Below, piece after piece: positions 24,968 through 33,387 of a DNA stretch of 64,000 bases; position 1 is the stretch's first letter; each line of letters begins with the position of its first letter. A program made the position numbers and the translations under genes. The DNA is from Ornithinimicrobium flavum (GTDB lineage: Bacteria; Actinomycetota; Actinomycetes; Actinomycetales; Dermatophilaceae), in assembly GCF_004526345.1 (NCBI RefSeq), contig NZ_CP038213.1, positions 2,232,001 through 2,296,000 on the forward strand, read 5' to 3'. The notes beneath the pieces are model-generated. The model was not told where the DNA came from and did no database searches. It saw only the letters and a program-made list of their open reading frames with translations.

Positions 24968-24989
24968 GTGGGTGACGGACGTCACCCAC
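24968..24989 (-). promoter_or_regulatory. Perfect 9-4-9 palindrome in the subtilase 5' region
   Basis: GTGGGTGAC, a GGAC spacer and GTCACCCAC form a perfect inverted repeat 20-41 bp upstream of the peptidase ATG. It overlaps the predicted transcription start (about 24987). It could be an operator for a dimeric repressor or a stabilising hairpin at the 5' end of the mRNA. The sequence alone does not decide between these. Confidence 0.55.
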
Positions 24990-24993
24990 GCCG

Positions 24994-25022
24994 AGGCTAG
25001 GCACGGGTCGGGAGGGATACAA
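24994..25022 (-). promoter_or_regulatory. Predicted promoter of the subtilase gene
   Basis: On the minus strand TTGTAT (25017-25022) and TAGCCT (24994-24999) are separated by 17 bp. The -35 is poor, as expected for an activated promoter. The GTGCAC repeats lie directly upstream. Confidence 0.45.
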
Positions 25023-25030
25023 CGACAGAA

Positions 25031-25069
25031 CGTGCACAATCCGTGCACAAGATGGGCATTCGGTGCACA
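25031..25069 (-). promoter_or_regulatory. GTGCAC repeat cluster, likely operator
   Basis: CGTGCACA occurs at 25031-25038 and again at 25042-25049, exactly 11 bp apart. A third GTGCACA follows at 25063-25069. Direct repeats on an 11-bp period upstream of a weak -35 are typical binding sites of OmpR/PhoB-type regulators, and such a regulator is encoded immediately upstream. Binding is inferred. Confidence 0.5.
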
Positions 25070-25099
25070 CCGGGCCCCGACCGTCGTCGAGGCGCCCGC

Positions 25100-25678
25100 T
25101 CAGCTCCCGGCCGCGGCGATCCCGACCGTGTCGTCGTCGTCACCGCCATCGCCGTGGACGGCGCCGTCCTCGTCAGCGGCGCTGTCACGGCCCAGCCGGA
25201 AACCGACGCCCCGGACGGCCTCGAGCTCGACGGGCGCACCGACGGCCTCGAGCTTGCGCCGGAGCCGGCGCACGAGGGCGTGGAGCGAGGAGGTGTCCCC
25301 GGTGTAGTGGACCCCCCACACGGTGCGGGTGAGCTCGGCGTACCGATGCACGCGGCCAGGGGAACGGAGCAGGACCTCCAGGACGCCGTACTCCAGGGGG
25401 GTGAGGCGCTGCACCGACGTCCCGTGGGCGACCAGCCGCCGGTCTGCGTCAAGGACCATCCCTGCGGCCTCCTGCGGTGCCGCCGCCACCGGGGCGGGTG
25501 GTGTGCCGACCGCGTGGACCGGGCGGAGCGGGGCCCCGGAGAGCACCTGCTGGGCCTCGGTCACCGAGCCCACCACGAGCACCGGCCCCGGCCAGCCGGA
25601 GCCGGCGATCATCTCGACGTGCTCGGCGGTCCTCGGTGACAGGACGACCACCATGACAGCCGTCGTTCGTCCGGTCAC
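25100..25678 (-). CDS. Orphan OmpR/PhoB-type winged-helix regulator with a degenerate N-terminal domain
   Basis: This is a 192-residue protein. Residues about 88-168 form an OmpR/PhoB-like DNA-binding domain (RLTPLEYGVLEVLLRSPGRV, RTVWG, VRRLRRKLE, VRGVGFRLG). The N-terminal part is only about 75 residues. It shows a beta-alpha start (VVVLSPRTAEHVEMIAG) without the phosphoacceptor Asp of a true receiver. It is therefore probably not controlled by a histidine kinase, and none is adjacent. The acidic C-terminal tail has an Asp run. The next gene on the same strand is the giant subtilase, whose upstream region carries 11-bp phased repeats, making it the likely target. Alternative start: ATG 25654. 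Confidence 0.8.
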   Translation of the reverse strand: MTGRTTAVMVVVLSPRTAEHVEMIAGSGWPGPVLVVGSVTEAQQVLSGAPLRPVHAVGTPPAPVAAAPQEAAGMVLDADRRLVAHGTSVQRLTPLEYGVLEVLLRSPGRVHRYAELTRTVWGVHYTGDTSSLHALVRRLRRKLEAVGAPVELEAVRGVGFRLGRDSAADEDGAVHGDGGDDDDTVGIAAAGS

Positions 25679-25832
25679 CCCTGCGCCTTCCCCGAGCGCG
25701 GGACCCCCCGGAGGCCCCGTCGTCCATCCACCCTAGGGGACGAGCAGGCTGGTCAGGGCCGTCTTGACCAACTCCTTACCGAGTCGTGACCTCGGTGGTC
25801 GGGTACGGCCACGGACGGGCGGGGCACCCTAA

Positions 25833-25862
25833 TCTTGAAGGGTTCAAGAGAAGTGGTAGCGT
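25833..25862 (+). promoter_or_regulatory. furA promoter and Fur-family operator
   Basis: TCTTGAA GGG TTCAAGA (25833-25849) is a perfect 7-3-7 inverted repeat. TTGAAG within it can serve as the -35 and TAGCGT (25857-25862) as the -10, placing the start at or next to the furA ATG (25869). Autorepression by the FurA/CatR-type protein through this site is the natural reading, inferred from the arrangement. Confidence 0.65.
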
Positions 25863-25868
25863 CGTGGC

Positions 25869-26372
25869 ATGCCGACCCTGCCGCCGACGGACCTGCTGCG
25901 CAGCGCGGGCCTGCGCGTGACGGCGCCGAGGGTGGCGGTCCTGGAGGTGCTGGACCAGCACCCCCACTCCGACGCGACCGCGATCCTGCAGCTCACCCGT
26001 CAGCGGAGCACCGGTATCTCCGTCCAGGGCGTCTACGACGTGCTGAGCTCGTTGACCGACCGTGGTCTGCTCCGGCGCATCCAGCCCGCCCACTCCGTCG
26101 CGCGCTACGAGGTGGACCAGGGGGACAACCACCACCACGTCGTCTGCCGCGACTGCCACACCATCGTCGACGTGCCGTGCGACGGCGCCGCGGCGCCCTG
26201 CCTCGACCCCGGCCAGGCCGAGGCGCTCGGGTTCGCCGTCGACGAGGCCGAGGTCATCTACTGGGGGGCCTGCTCCACGTGCCGCACGGCCGCGGACCCC
26301 GGCGGCCGACCCGGCACCTCACCTCATACCTCCCGGACCATCACGCAACCCACGAAGAAGGAGAAGGCATGA
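25869..26372 (+). CDS. furA: Fur-family redox/metal regulator next to catalase (FurA/CatR/PerR type)
   Basis: This 167-residue Fur-family repressor has an N-terminal winged helix ([32 protein letters not shown]). It has the metal-binding and dimerisation segment [15 protein letters not shown] and a second Cys pair, CSTC, for structural zinc. It overlaps katA by 4 bp (ATGA), the classic actinobacterial furA-katA pairing in which the regulator senses peroxide and controls both genes. A perfect inverted repeat covers its -35. The mRNA is predicted to be leaderless. The C-terminal tail is divergent. It could equally be called CatR or PerR; the adjacent catalase favours a peroxide sensor over an iron regulator. 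Confidence 0.9.
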   Translation: MPTLPPTDLLRSAGLRVTAPRVAVLEVLDQHPHSDATAILQLTRQRSTGISVQGVYDVLSSLTDRGLLRRIQPAHSVARYEVDQGDNHHHVVCRDCHTIVDVPCDGAAAPCLDPGQAEALGFAVDEAEVIYWGACSTCRTAADPGGRPGTSPHTSRTITQPTKKEKA

Positions 26373-27955
26373 CCGACACCCTCCACGGCTACGTCAACGC
26401 CGAGCACAGCGGCACCGGCGGCTCCCCCACCGGCTCGACCACGAGCAACGGAGCCCCGAACGACTCCGACCGCAACAGCCTGTCCGTCGGCGCCGACGGA
26501 CCGCTGCTGCTCCACGACGTCGCCCTCATCGAGTCCCTGGCCAGCTTCGACCGCGAGAAGGTGCCGGAGCGACTGCCGCACGCCAAGGGCTCGGGTGCCT
26601 TCGGCACCTTCCAGGTCACCCAGGACGTCTCCCGGTGGACCAAGGCCGCCGTCTTCCAGCCCGGCGCGACGGCCGAGACGATCACGCGGTTCTCCACCGT
26701 CGCGGGCGAGCAGGGCTCCCCCGACACCTGGCGGGACGTGCGCGGCTTCGCCGTCCGCTTCTACACCGACGAGGGCAACCTCGACATCGTCGGCAACAAC
26801 ACGCCGGTCTTCTTCGTGCGGGACCCCATGAAGTTCCCCAACTTCATCCGCTCCCAGCGTCGGCTGCCCGACTCGGGCCTGCGCTCGGCCACCATGCAGT
26901 GGGACTTCTGGACCCACAACCCGGAGTCGGCGCACCAGGTCACCTACCTCATGGGTGACCGCGGCCTGCCGAAGACCTGGCGTCACATGAACGGCTACTC
27001 CTCGCACACCTACATGTGGGTCAACGGCGACGGCGAGCGGTTCTTCGTGAAGTACCACTGGCACTCCGACCAGGGCGTGGAGACGCTGACCAACGAGGAG
27101 GCCGAGCAGCTCGCGGGCCAGGACGCCGACTACCACCGTCGGGACCTGTTCGACGCCATCGAGCGCGGTGACCACCCGTCGTGGAAGCTGTCGGTGCAGG
27201 TCATGCCCTACGAGGAGGCCAGGACCTACCGCTATAACCCGTTCGACCTGACCAAGGTCTGGCCGCACGCCGACTACCCGCTGCACGAGGTCGGCCGGAT
27301 GACGCTGGACCGCAACCCGCAGAACTGGTTCGCCCAGATCGAGCAGGTCGCGTTCAGCCCCTCCAACATGGTCCCGGGCACCGGGGTCTCCCCCGACAAG
27401 ATGTTGCTGGCGCGCGTCTTCTCCTACCCGGACGCCCAGCGGCACCGCATCGGCGCCAACTTCACCCACCTGCCGGTGAACCAGCCGAAGACCCAGGTGA
27501 ACGCCTACCAGTTCGACGGTCCGATGGCCTACCTGCACTCCGGGAGCCAGCCGACCTACGTCACGAACTCCTACGGCCGCCCCTGGGCGGACCAGCAGGG
27601 TCCGGTCGAGAACGGCTGGGAGGCCGACGGTCAGCTCGTCCGGGCCGCCTACCAGCTCCGCCAGGACGACGACGACTTCGGTCAGGCCGGCACGCTGGTG
27701 CGCGAGGTCTTCGACGACGGCGCCCGCGAGCGCCTGGTCCGGACCGTGGCCGGGATGATGGGCGACGTGGAGCCGCAGATCCGCTCCCGGGTCTACGACT
27801 ACTGGCGCAACGTGGACCAGGAGATCGGCGAGCGCATCCGCGCGGCCGCCGAGGCGGACGCCGGGTCCGACCACGTCCCGGGCGCCGAGGCCCCGCAGGA
27901 CGTCCCCGCCGGGCTGCGCGAGGAGGCCGGCGACACCTACGCCGGCCACCGCTGA
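26369..27955 (+). CDS. katA: Monofunctional heme catalase
   Basis: This 528-residue clade-type catalase disproportionates hydrogen peroxide in the cytosol. The distal His lies in [13 protein letters not shown], the distal Asn in [13 protein letters not shown], and the proximal heme-ligand Tyr in [12 protein letters not shown]. The first 45 residues are a low-complexity Gly/Ser/Thr/Asn-rich extension. The ATG overlaps the furA stop, and GAAGGAGAAGGC provides a ribosome-binding site inside furA. It is expected to be derepressed with furA under peroxide stress. A 19-bp stem terminator follows. Confidence 0.97.
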   Translation: MTDTLHGYVNAEHSGTGGSPTGSTTSNGAPNDSDRNSLSVGADGPLLLHDVALIESLASFDREKVPERLPHAKGSGAFGTFQVTQDVSRWTKAAVFQPGATAETITRFSTVAGEQGSPDTWRDVRGFAVRFYTDEGNLDIVGNNTPVFFVRDPMKFPNFIRSQRRLPDSGLRSATMQWDFWTHNPESAHQVTYLMGDRGLPKTWRHMNGYSSHTYMWVNGDGERFFVKYHWHSDQGVETLTNEEAEQLAGQDADYHRRDLFDAIERGDHPSWKLSVQVMPYEEARTYRYNPFDLTKVWPHADYPLHEVGRMTLDRNPQNWFAQIEQVAFSPSNMVPGTGVSPDKMLLARVFSYPDAQRHRIGANFTHLPVNQPKTQVNAYQFDGPMAYLHSGSQPTYVTNSYGRPWADQQGPVENGWEADGQLVRAAYQLRQDDDDFGQAGTLVREVFDDGARERLVRTVAGMMGDVEPQIRSRVYDYWRNVDQEIGERIRAAAEADAGSDHVPGAEAPQDVPAGLREEAGDTYAGHR

Positions 27956-27990
27956 GCACCTCCGACGCTGCCCCCGCCACCGCGGTGGGA

Positions 27991-28031
27991 GCAGGACGGC
28001 CCCGCACCCACCGGGTGCGGGGCCGTCCTGC
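27991..28031. terminator. Bidirectional terminator between katA and sseB
   Basis: A 19-bp perfect stem (27991-28009 with 28013-28031, rich in G/C) with a 3-nt loop sits between the convergent katA and SseB-family genes. A short T stretch follows on the plus strand. It could serve both transcripts. Confidence 0.8.
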
Positions 28032-28036
28032 TTGCC

Positions 28037-28813
28037 TCAGGCGGTGGTGAGCCGGAAGGTGAGGGCGTCGATCCGCTCGCGGCAGTCGTCCTCCCCCGCC
28101 AACCGCTCCCCCACGCCGGCGAGGACGTCCCGGACCTGCTCCTGCCGGAGACCGGGTCGGAGCGCCAGGGTCACCTGCAGGGCGCCCTCGGGCCCGGGGT
28201 CCAGCCGGTGCCCGGCCACGGCGGGCTGCTCGGCGACCGCCTCCGCCAGGGTGGCGGCCACCACCGGGTCCTGGTGCGACGGGACCCACTCGCGGCCGCG
28301 GGCCAGGGCCCACACCATGGACGGACGCAGGGTCCAGGCCGCCGGCCCCGGGGGCGGTGCCAGGTCGAGGGGCATGACGTGGCAGCCCTCCTGCGCCGCG
28401 GCGAGCGCCGCCCGTTGCGCGGTGACCGGCACGGGACGGGCCTGGGGGTCCCAGGCCGCCAGGGCGGCGGTGCTCGTGAAGGCCGGCATGGCCTGCTGGC
28501 CGTCGGGGGCGACGAGGGTCACCGCGGCCATGTCGCTCACGGCGTCGACGGGTATGCCGCTGCTCTCGTCGACCTCGCTCGGCACCGCGACGATCGGCAC
28601 GATCAGGCGGGCGGTGGCGAGGACCGCGACCAGCTCGCGCTCGTCGCGGTCATCGTCGGGCCGCGCGAGGAGGGCGGCCAGCCGCGGGTCGGCCGCACCC
28701 TGGTCGCCGTCGAAGCCGGTGCCCGTGAGCGTCCGCCCGGACCAGGGGACACCCCCGGTGTCGTGGCCGGCGGCGGGCCGGTGACCGGTGAACCGGTGCC
28801 GACCTGAGCTCAC
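28037..28813 (-). CDS. SseB-family protein
   Basis: This protein of 258 aa has the SseB N-terminal domain pattern over residues about 40-150 (LAALLARPDDDRDERELVAVLATARLIVPIVA, then VAPDGQQAMPAFTS). An SseB-like C-terminal domain (VTLALRPGLRQEQVRDVLAGVG) follows. The function is poorly known; related proteins are found beside translation or his genes in actinobacteria. GTG 28813 overlaps the priA stop (GTGA), so it is co-transcribed with priA. ATG 28819 is an alternative start. Confidence 0.8.
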   Translation of the reverse strand: MSSGRHRFTGHRPAAGHDTGGVPWSGRTLTGTGFDGDQGAADPRLAALLARPDDDRDERELVAVLATARLIVPIVAVPSEVDESSGIPVDAVSDMAAVTLVAPDGQQAMPAFTSTAALAAWDPQARPVPVTAQRAALAAAQEGCHVMPLDLAPPPGPAAWTLRPSMVWALARGREWVPSHQDPVVAATLAEAVAEQPAVAGHRLDPGPEGALQVTLALRPGLRQEQVRDVLAGVGERLAGEDDCRERIDALTFRLTTA

Positions 28814-29514
28814 CGGCACACCTCCAGGGCCTGCTCCAGGGTGAACGCGGAGTGGTAGAGCGCCGACCCCAGGACCACCTCGCCCACGCGGGGGTGGAGC
28901 CGGGCGAGCGCCTGCAGGTCGGTCAACGAGGACACCCCGCCGGAGGCGATCACCCGTGCCTGGACGAGGTCGGCGACCTGTGCGAAGAGGTCGAGGTCGC
29001 TCCCGGTGCGGGTGCCGTCGCGGGAGGCGTCGGCCACCAGGAGGTGGCGGACGGCCGGACCGGAGACCGGGTGGTCGCGCAGCAGCTCGCCCACCGGCCC
29101 GAGGTCCAGGTCGGTGCCCCGGCTGACGACCCGTCCGTCCCGGACGTCCACCGCCACGACCACCCGGTCCCCGTGGTCGGCCACGGCCCGGGAGACCATC
29201 TCCCGGTCCGCGAGGGCCGCGGCGGCCAGGACGACCCGTGCGGCGCCCGTCCCCAGGGCCCAGTCCAGGGTCGGCAGGTCGGCGATCCCGCCCGAGAGCT
29301 GGACGGGCACCGGGAGCCTCCTCACCAGGTCCTCGAGCAGGACGGCGTTGTCACCGCGACCGAACGCGCGGTCGAGGTCGACCAGGTGGATCCACCCCGC
29401 ACCCTCCCGCACCCAGCGCATCGCCGCGGCCCAGGCGTCCGTGGGGCCCTCGACGACCTGGCTCGCCCGACCGTCGGCCACGTCGACGGCCGGCAGCAGC
29501 GTCAGACCGCTCAC
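28810..29514 (-). CDS. priA: Bifunctional phosphoribosyl isomerase A (HisA/TrpF)
   Basis: This 234-residue TIM barrel matches HisA: LLPAVDVADGRASQVVEG carries the first catalytic Asp, QLSGGIADLPTL the phosphate site, and ASRDGTRTGSD the second catalytic region. In actinobacteria this single enzyme usually acts in both histidine and tryptophan synthesis. I infer that here from taxonomy, because residues alone do not prove dual activity. It is translationally coupled to both neighbours by GTGA overlaps. No other his genes are in the window. Confidence 0.92.
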   Translation of the reverse strand: MSGLTLLPAVDVADGRASQVVEGPTDAWAAAMRWVREGAGWIHLVDLDRAFGRGDNAVLLEDLVRRLPVPVQLSGGIADLPTLDWALGTGAARVVLAAAALADREMVSRAVADHGDRVVVAVDVRDGRVVSRGTDLDLGPVGELLRDHPVSGPAVRHLLVADASRDGTRTGSDLDLFAQVADLVQARVIASGGVSSLTDLQALARLHPRVGEVVLGSALYHSAFTLEQALEVCR

Positions 29515-30140
29515 GGCAGGGCCCCCAGCTCACGGCGCAGCCGGACCGTGTCCCTGACGGCGTCGTCGAACCAGCCCACCTGCCGGGGGTCCGGTGCGTG
29601 GTGCGCGACCTCCTGGAGCCCGTCGGCGTGCTCCGGCTCCTCGACGAGCCGGGTGCCGGGCAGCTCCAGCGTGGCCATGACCGCCTGCAGCATGCGGTGC
29701 GGACGCACGCTGGTCTCGTGCAGCAGCTCCACCAGCTCCTCCCGCACCGAGGGTGCGCAGCCGGCCACGGCGACGATCTCACCCGGTCCGGCCAGGTCGA
29801 GCCCGGGTGGCCGGAGCAGTCCCGCGTCCGGGGCCCAGACGACCCACCGCACCGCCCGTCGCCGCCCGGGCGCGTGGACGGTGATGACGGCCCGGCCGTC
29901 GAGGACGAAGAAGCCCAGCCCCGGCCCCGCCCTGGGGCCCAGCGACCGGGCCGCCAGGACCAACCCCCCGTCGTCGTAGGGTGCCCCCGCCCGGGACCGG
30001 CCCCGACCGATCACCGCGGTCCACCGGTCCAGGGGCACGACGGTGACGGGCACCACGCCGGCCTGCACCCACGCGTCCACCTCCGGGCGGGGGCCGGCGG
30101 CCAGGACGATCGCGACGTCGGTCTGGTCGGGGGCGCTCAC
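29511..30140 (-). CDS. Conserved actinobacterial protein of unknown function
   Basis: This protein of 209 aa does not match a family I can name. It has a beta-rich N-terminal half (VAIVLAAG, VVPVTVVPLDRW, GLGFFVLDGRAVITVHA). The helical C-terminal half contains REELVELLHETSVRPHRMLQAVMATLELPG. There is no signal peptide or membrane segment. It lies between glnE and priA on the same strand and overlaps priA by 4 bp, so it is expressed with priA and the SseB-family gene. A role in amino-acid metabolism is only suggested by this context. Confidence 0.75.
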   Translation of the reverse strand: MSAPDQTDVAIVLAAGPRPEVDAWVQAGVVPVTVVPLDRWTAVIGRGRSRAGAPYDDGGLVLAARSLGPRAGPGLGFFVLDGRAVITVHAPGRRRAVRWVVWAPDAGLLRPPGLDLAGPGEIVAVAGCAPSVREELVELLHETSVRPHRMLQAVMATLELPGTRLVEEPEHADGLQEVAHHAPDPRQVGWFDDAVRDTVRLRRELGALP

Positions 30141-30149
30141 CCGGCCATC

Positions 30150-33100
30150 CTACGAAGACCCGGGGTCCGGCCCGGGCCCGCCCGGCCGGGGATGCCGACG
30201 AGGCGGGACGACCCGGGGGCGGCCGAAGGCGTCGGCACCGCCCCGAGGGGGGACGGTCCGGGGGCGCGTCGCGCCGAACCGACGGGGACCCGCACCGCCG
30301 ACCGAGCCCGGTCCGGAGCGGGGCGCCCGACCGCCGTAGAGCAAGCGCTCGACCACCACCCGCGCGTGCCGGGCCGCGCGTCGCCACTCCTGCGCCCGGT
30401 CCGCGCCCCGCCCCGGAGGATGCCCGAGGATGCGGGAGATCCCCTCCGCGTCCCGCACGTCGCTGGGGACGCTGTCGACCGGGCGGCCCCGCCAGATGAC
30501 CCCTGCGTCCCGCAGCCGCGAGGCCAGGACCCACGCCGTGCGCAGCGCTCCGGCGTCCTCCTCGGACAGCAGGCCTGCCTCCACCGCCGCGTCCATCGCC
30601 TCCAGGGTGCTCGTGGTCCGCAGGCCGGGGTGCTCGTGGGCGTGCTGCATCTGGAGCAGCTGCACGACCCACTCGACGTCCGACAACCCTCCCAGACCCA
30701 GCTTGAGGTGGGTGCGCGGGTCGGCCCCCCGGGGGAGGCGCTCGGCCTCCATGCGCGCCTTGAGGGTGCGGATCTCCCGCACGGCCTGCGGGGCGATGCC
30801 CCCCTCGGGCCAGCGCAGGGGCTCGATCAGCGCCACGAACCGCTCGGCCAGGCCCGGGTCCCCGGCCACCGGCCTGGCCCGCAGGAGGGCCTGCGACTCC
30901 CACCCGGCCGACCAGCGGGCGTAGTAGGTGCGGTAGCTGTCCAGGGTGCGCACCAACGGACCCGACCGTCCCTCCGGCCGCAGGTCGGCGTCCAGGCCCA
31001 GCGTCGGGTCCGGCCCGCTGCCCGCGAGCCCCCGCCGCAGCTCGGCCACGACGTCCGCGGCCTGGGCCGCGGCCACGTCGGGGTCGACCCCGGGCAGGGG
31101 GTCGTGGACGAACATCACGTCCGCGTCGCTGGCGTACCCCATCTCCCCGCCACCGAGGCGCCCCATGCCCACCACGAGCAGGGCGGTGGCCGGCTCCTCC
31201 CCCCGCTGCTCGAGGACGCGCCGGTGCGCCAGCTCGAGGGCCGCCTCGAGGTAGGCGTCGGCGAGCTCGCTCAGGGCGCGGCGCACGGTCCCGCTGTCCC
31301 AGTCGGCGCCGAGGTGGCCCAGGGTGATCCGCACCAGCTCCCGCGCCCGCACCGAGCGGATGGCGGTGAACGCCTCCTCCCCCTTGGCCTGCCGGCCGGC
31401 GGCGGCCGCCATCCGGCGCTGGAGGGACTCCCTGTCCGGCGGGACCAGACCGGTCCGGTCCCCCAGCAGCGCCACCGTCTCGGGGTTGCGCAGGAGCAGG
31501 TCCACGGCATACCTGCTCGAGGAAAGGACCCGGGCCAGGCGCTGCGCGGCGGTGCCCTCGTCCCGGAGCATGCCGAGGTACCAGTGCGTGCCGCCGAGGG
31601 CGTCGCTGATCTGCCGGAAGGCCAGCAGCCCGGCGTCCGGGTCGGCGCCGTCGGCGAACCAGGAGAGCATCACCGGCAGCAGGTGGCGCTGGATGGTGGC
31701 CCGCCGGCTCACCCCGTCGGTGAGCGACTCCAGGTGCCGCATCGCCCCGGCCGGGTCCCGGAAGCCCAGGGCCGCCAGCCGGGCCCGCGCCGCCTCCGGG
31801 GAGAGGCGCGCCTCGTCCGTGGACAGGCGGGCCACGGCGGACAGCAGCGGCCGGTAGAACAGGCGCTCGTGCAGTCTGCGCACGTCCCTGCGCACCTCCC
31901 GCCAGCGCTGCAGGACTGCCCGGTCGGCCTCGCCGCGCTCCCCCAGCGACCGACCCAGCCGGCGCAGCTCGGCCGGTGAGGTCGGGATGAGGTGCGTGCG
32001 GCGCAGGCGGTGCAGCTGGACGCGGTGCTCCATCGCGCGCAGCAGCCGGTACGCCCCGTCGAGAACCTTCGCGTCCTCGCGCCCGACGTAGCCTCCTGCG
32101 GTGAGGGCGTGCAGGGCCTCCAGCGTGGTGCCCGAGCGCAGGGTCTCGTCGGCGCGGCCGTGGACGAGCTGGAGCAGCTGCACGCTGAACTCGATGTCGC
32201 GCAGCCCTCCGGGACCCAGCTTGATCTGCCGCTCGGCCTCGTCCTTGCGGACGTGCTCCTCCACCCGTCGGCGCATCGCCTGCACCTCGTCGACGAAGTC
32301 CTCGCGCCCCGACGCCTCCCAGACCATGGGCCGCACCAGCTCGAGCCACTCCTCCCCCAACCCGGTGTCCCCGGCCACGATGCGGGCCTTGAGCAGGGCC
32401 TGGAACTCCCACGTCTTCGCCCACCGCTGGTAGTACTCGCGGTGCGAGTGCAGGGACCGGACCAGCGGGCCGCGCTTGCCCTCGGGCCGCAGCGCGGCGT
32501 CGACCTGCCAGAGGGTCCCCTCCCCGGTCGACTGCCCGCAGATGCGCATGACCGCGCTGGCCAGCCGGGCCCCGACGGCCAGGGCGTCCGCCTCGTCCCC
32601 ACCCTCGTGCGGGGCGGCGAGGAAGATGACGTCGACGTCGCTGAGGTAGTTGAGCTCCCGGCCGCCGGTCTTGCCCATGCCCACCACGGCGAAGGTGCAG
32701 CCCTCCTCGCCCTCGGTCTCCGCCCGGGCCAGCAGCACCGCACCCTCCAGCGCCGCCGCCGCCAGGTCGGCCAGCGCCGCCCCCACCGTCGGCACCAGCG
32801 CGACGGGGTCCGGTGAGGTCAGGTCCGCCGCGGCGACCCTGACCAGCTGGCGGCGGTAGGCCACGCGGAGGGCGTCCGCCCCCTCCCGGCCCTCCAGACC
32901 ACGCACCGCCTCCACGACCGCCCACGGCTCCGGTGCGAGCCCCTCCCCCACCTCGGTCACGTGCTCGGGGTGGCTGAGCAGGTGGTCACCCAGCGCGACG
33001 GACCCGCCGAGCACGGACAGGAGCCGCCGACGCGGCTCCCCCCCGTCCCGCACGAGCGGCAGCGCCGGCCGGGCGGACGGACGGCCGTCGCGCCCGGTGC

Positions 33101-33371
33101 TCCGGGGATCCAGCAGGCGCGCGAGGGCCAGCAGGGCGGCGTCGGGGTCGGCCACCGCACCCAGGTCCCCCACCAGCGCGGGCACGTCGACGCCCGGTGC
33201 GGCGCCGTCCCCGTCGTCGGCCAGCCGGCCGCGCACCTCGGCCAGCAGCTGGGCGGCGCGGCGGCCGTCGGCGAACCCCGCGCGTGCGAGCTCCGCGACA
33301 CCGACCGTGTCGTTCCCGGCGGAGCGGTCCCGCCCCCCGCGGGGGCGGCGCGCGGTGGGGTCGTGCGTCAC
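30150..33371 (-). CDS. glnE: Glutamine synthetase adenylyltransferase / deadenylase
   Basis: This 1,073-residue two-headed nucleotidyltransferase sets glutamine synthetase activity by adding or removing AMP. The first catalytic module (deadenylase type) has VVGMGKTGGRELNYLSDVDVIF. The second (adenylylase) has VVGMGRLGGGEMGYASDADVMF, each with the paired Asp metal ligands. Conserved helical blocks (RWAKTWEFQALLKARIVAGD, RWSAGWESQALLRARPVAGD) follow each. GTG 33371 lies 16 bp after the glnA2 stop. The C-terminal roughly 60 residues are Gly/Pro/Arg-rich and not conserved. No frame breaks are seen over 3.2 kb. Confidence 0.96.
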   Translation of the reverse strand: MTHDPTARRPRGGRDRSAGNDTVGVAELARAGFADGRRAAQLLAEVRGRLADDGDGAAPGVDVPALVGDLGAVADPDAALLALARLLDPRSTGRDGRPSARPALPLVRDGGEPRRRLLSVLGGSVALGDHLLSHPEHVTEVGEGLAPEPWAVVEAVRGLEGREGADALRVAYRRQLVRVAAADLTSPDPVALVPTVGAALADLAAAALEGAVLLARAETEGEEGCTFAVVGMGKTGGRELNYLSDVDVIFLAAPHEGGDEADALAVGARLASAVMRICGQSTGEGTLWQVDAALRPEGKRGPLVRSLHSHREYYQRWAKTWEFQALLKARIVAGDTGLGEEWLELVRPMVWEASGREDFVDEVQAMRRRVEEHVRKDEAERQIKLGPGGLRDIEFSVQLLQLVHGRADETLRSGTTLEALHALTAGGYVGREDAKVLDGAYRLLRAMEHRVQLHRLRRTHLIPTSPAELRRLGRSLGERGEADRAVLQRWREVRRDVRRLHERLFYRPLLSAVARLSTDEARLSPEAARARLAALGFRDPAGAMRHLESLTDGVSRRATIQRHLLPVMLSWFADGADPDAGLLAFRQISDALGGTHWYLGMLRDEGTAAQRLARVLSSSRYAVDLLLRNPETVALLGDRTGLVPPDRESLQRRMAAAAGRQAKGEEAFTAIRSVRARELVRITLGHLGADWDSGTVRRALSELADAYLEAALELAHRRVLEQRGEEPATALLVVGMGRLGGGEMGYASDADVMFVHDPLPGVDPDVAAAQAADVVAELRRGLAGSGPDPTLGLDADLRPEGRSGPLVRTLDSYRTYYARWSAGWESQALLRARPVAGDPGLAERFVALIEPLRWPEGGIAPQAVREIRTLKARMEAERLPRGADPRTHLKLGLGGLSDVEWVVQLLQMQHAHEHPGLRTTSTLEAMDAAVEAGLLSEEDAGALRTAWVLASRLRDAGVIWRGRPVDSVPSDVRDAEGISRILGHPPGRGADRAQEWRRAARHARVVVERLLYGGRAPRSGPGSVGGAGPRRFGATRPRTVPPRGGADAFGRPRVVPPRRHPRPGGPGPDPGSS

Positions 33372-33387
33372 GGCCTGCCGTGCCTGC

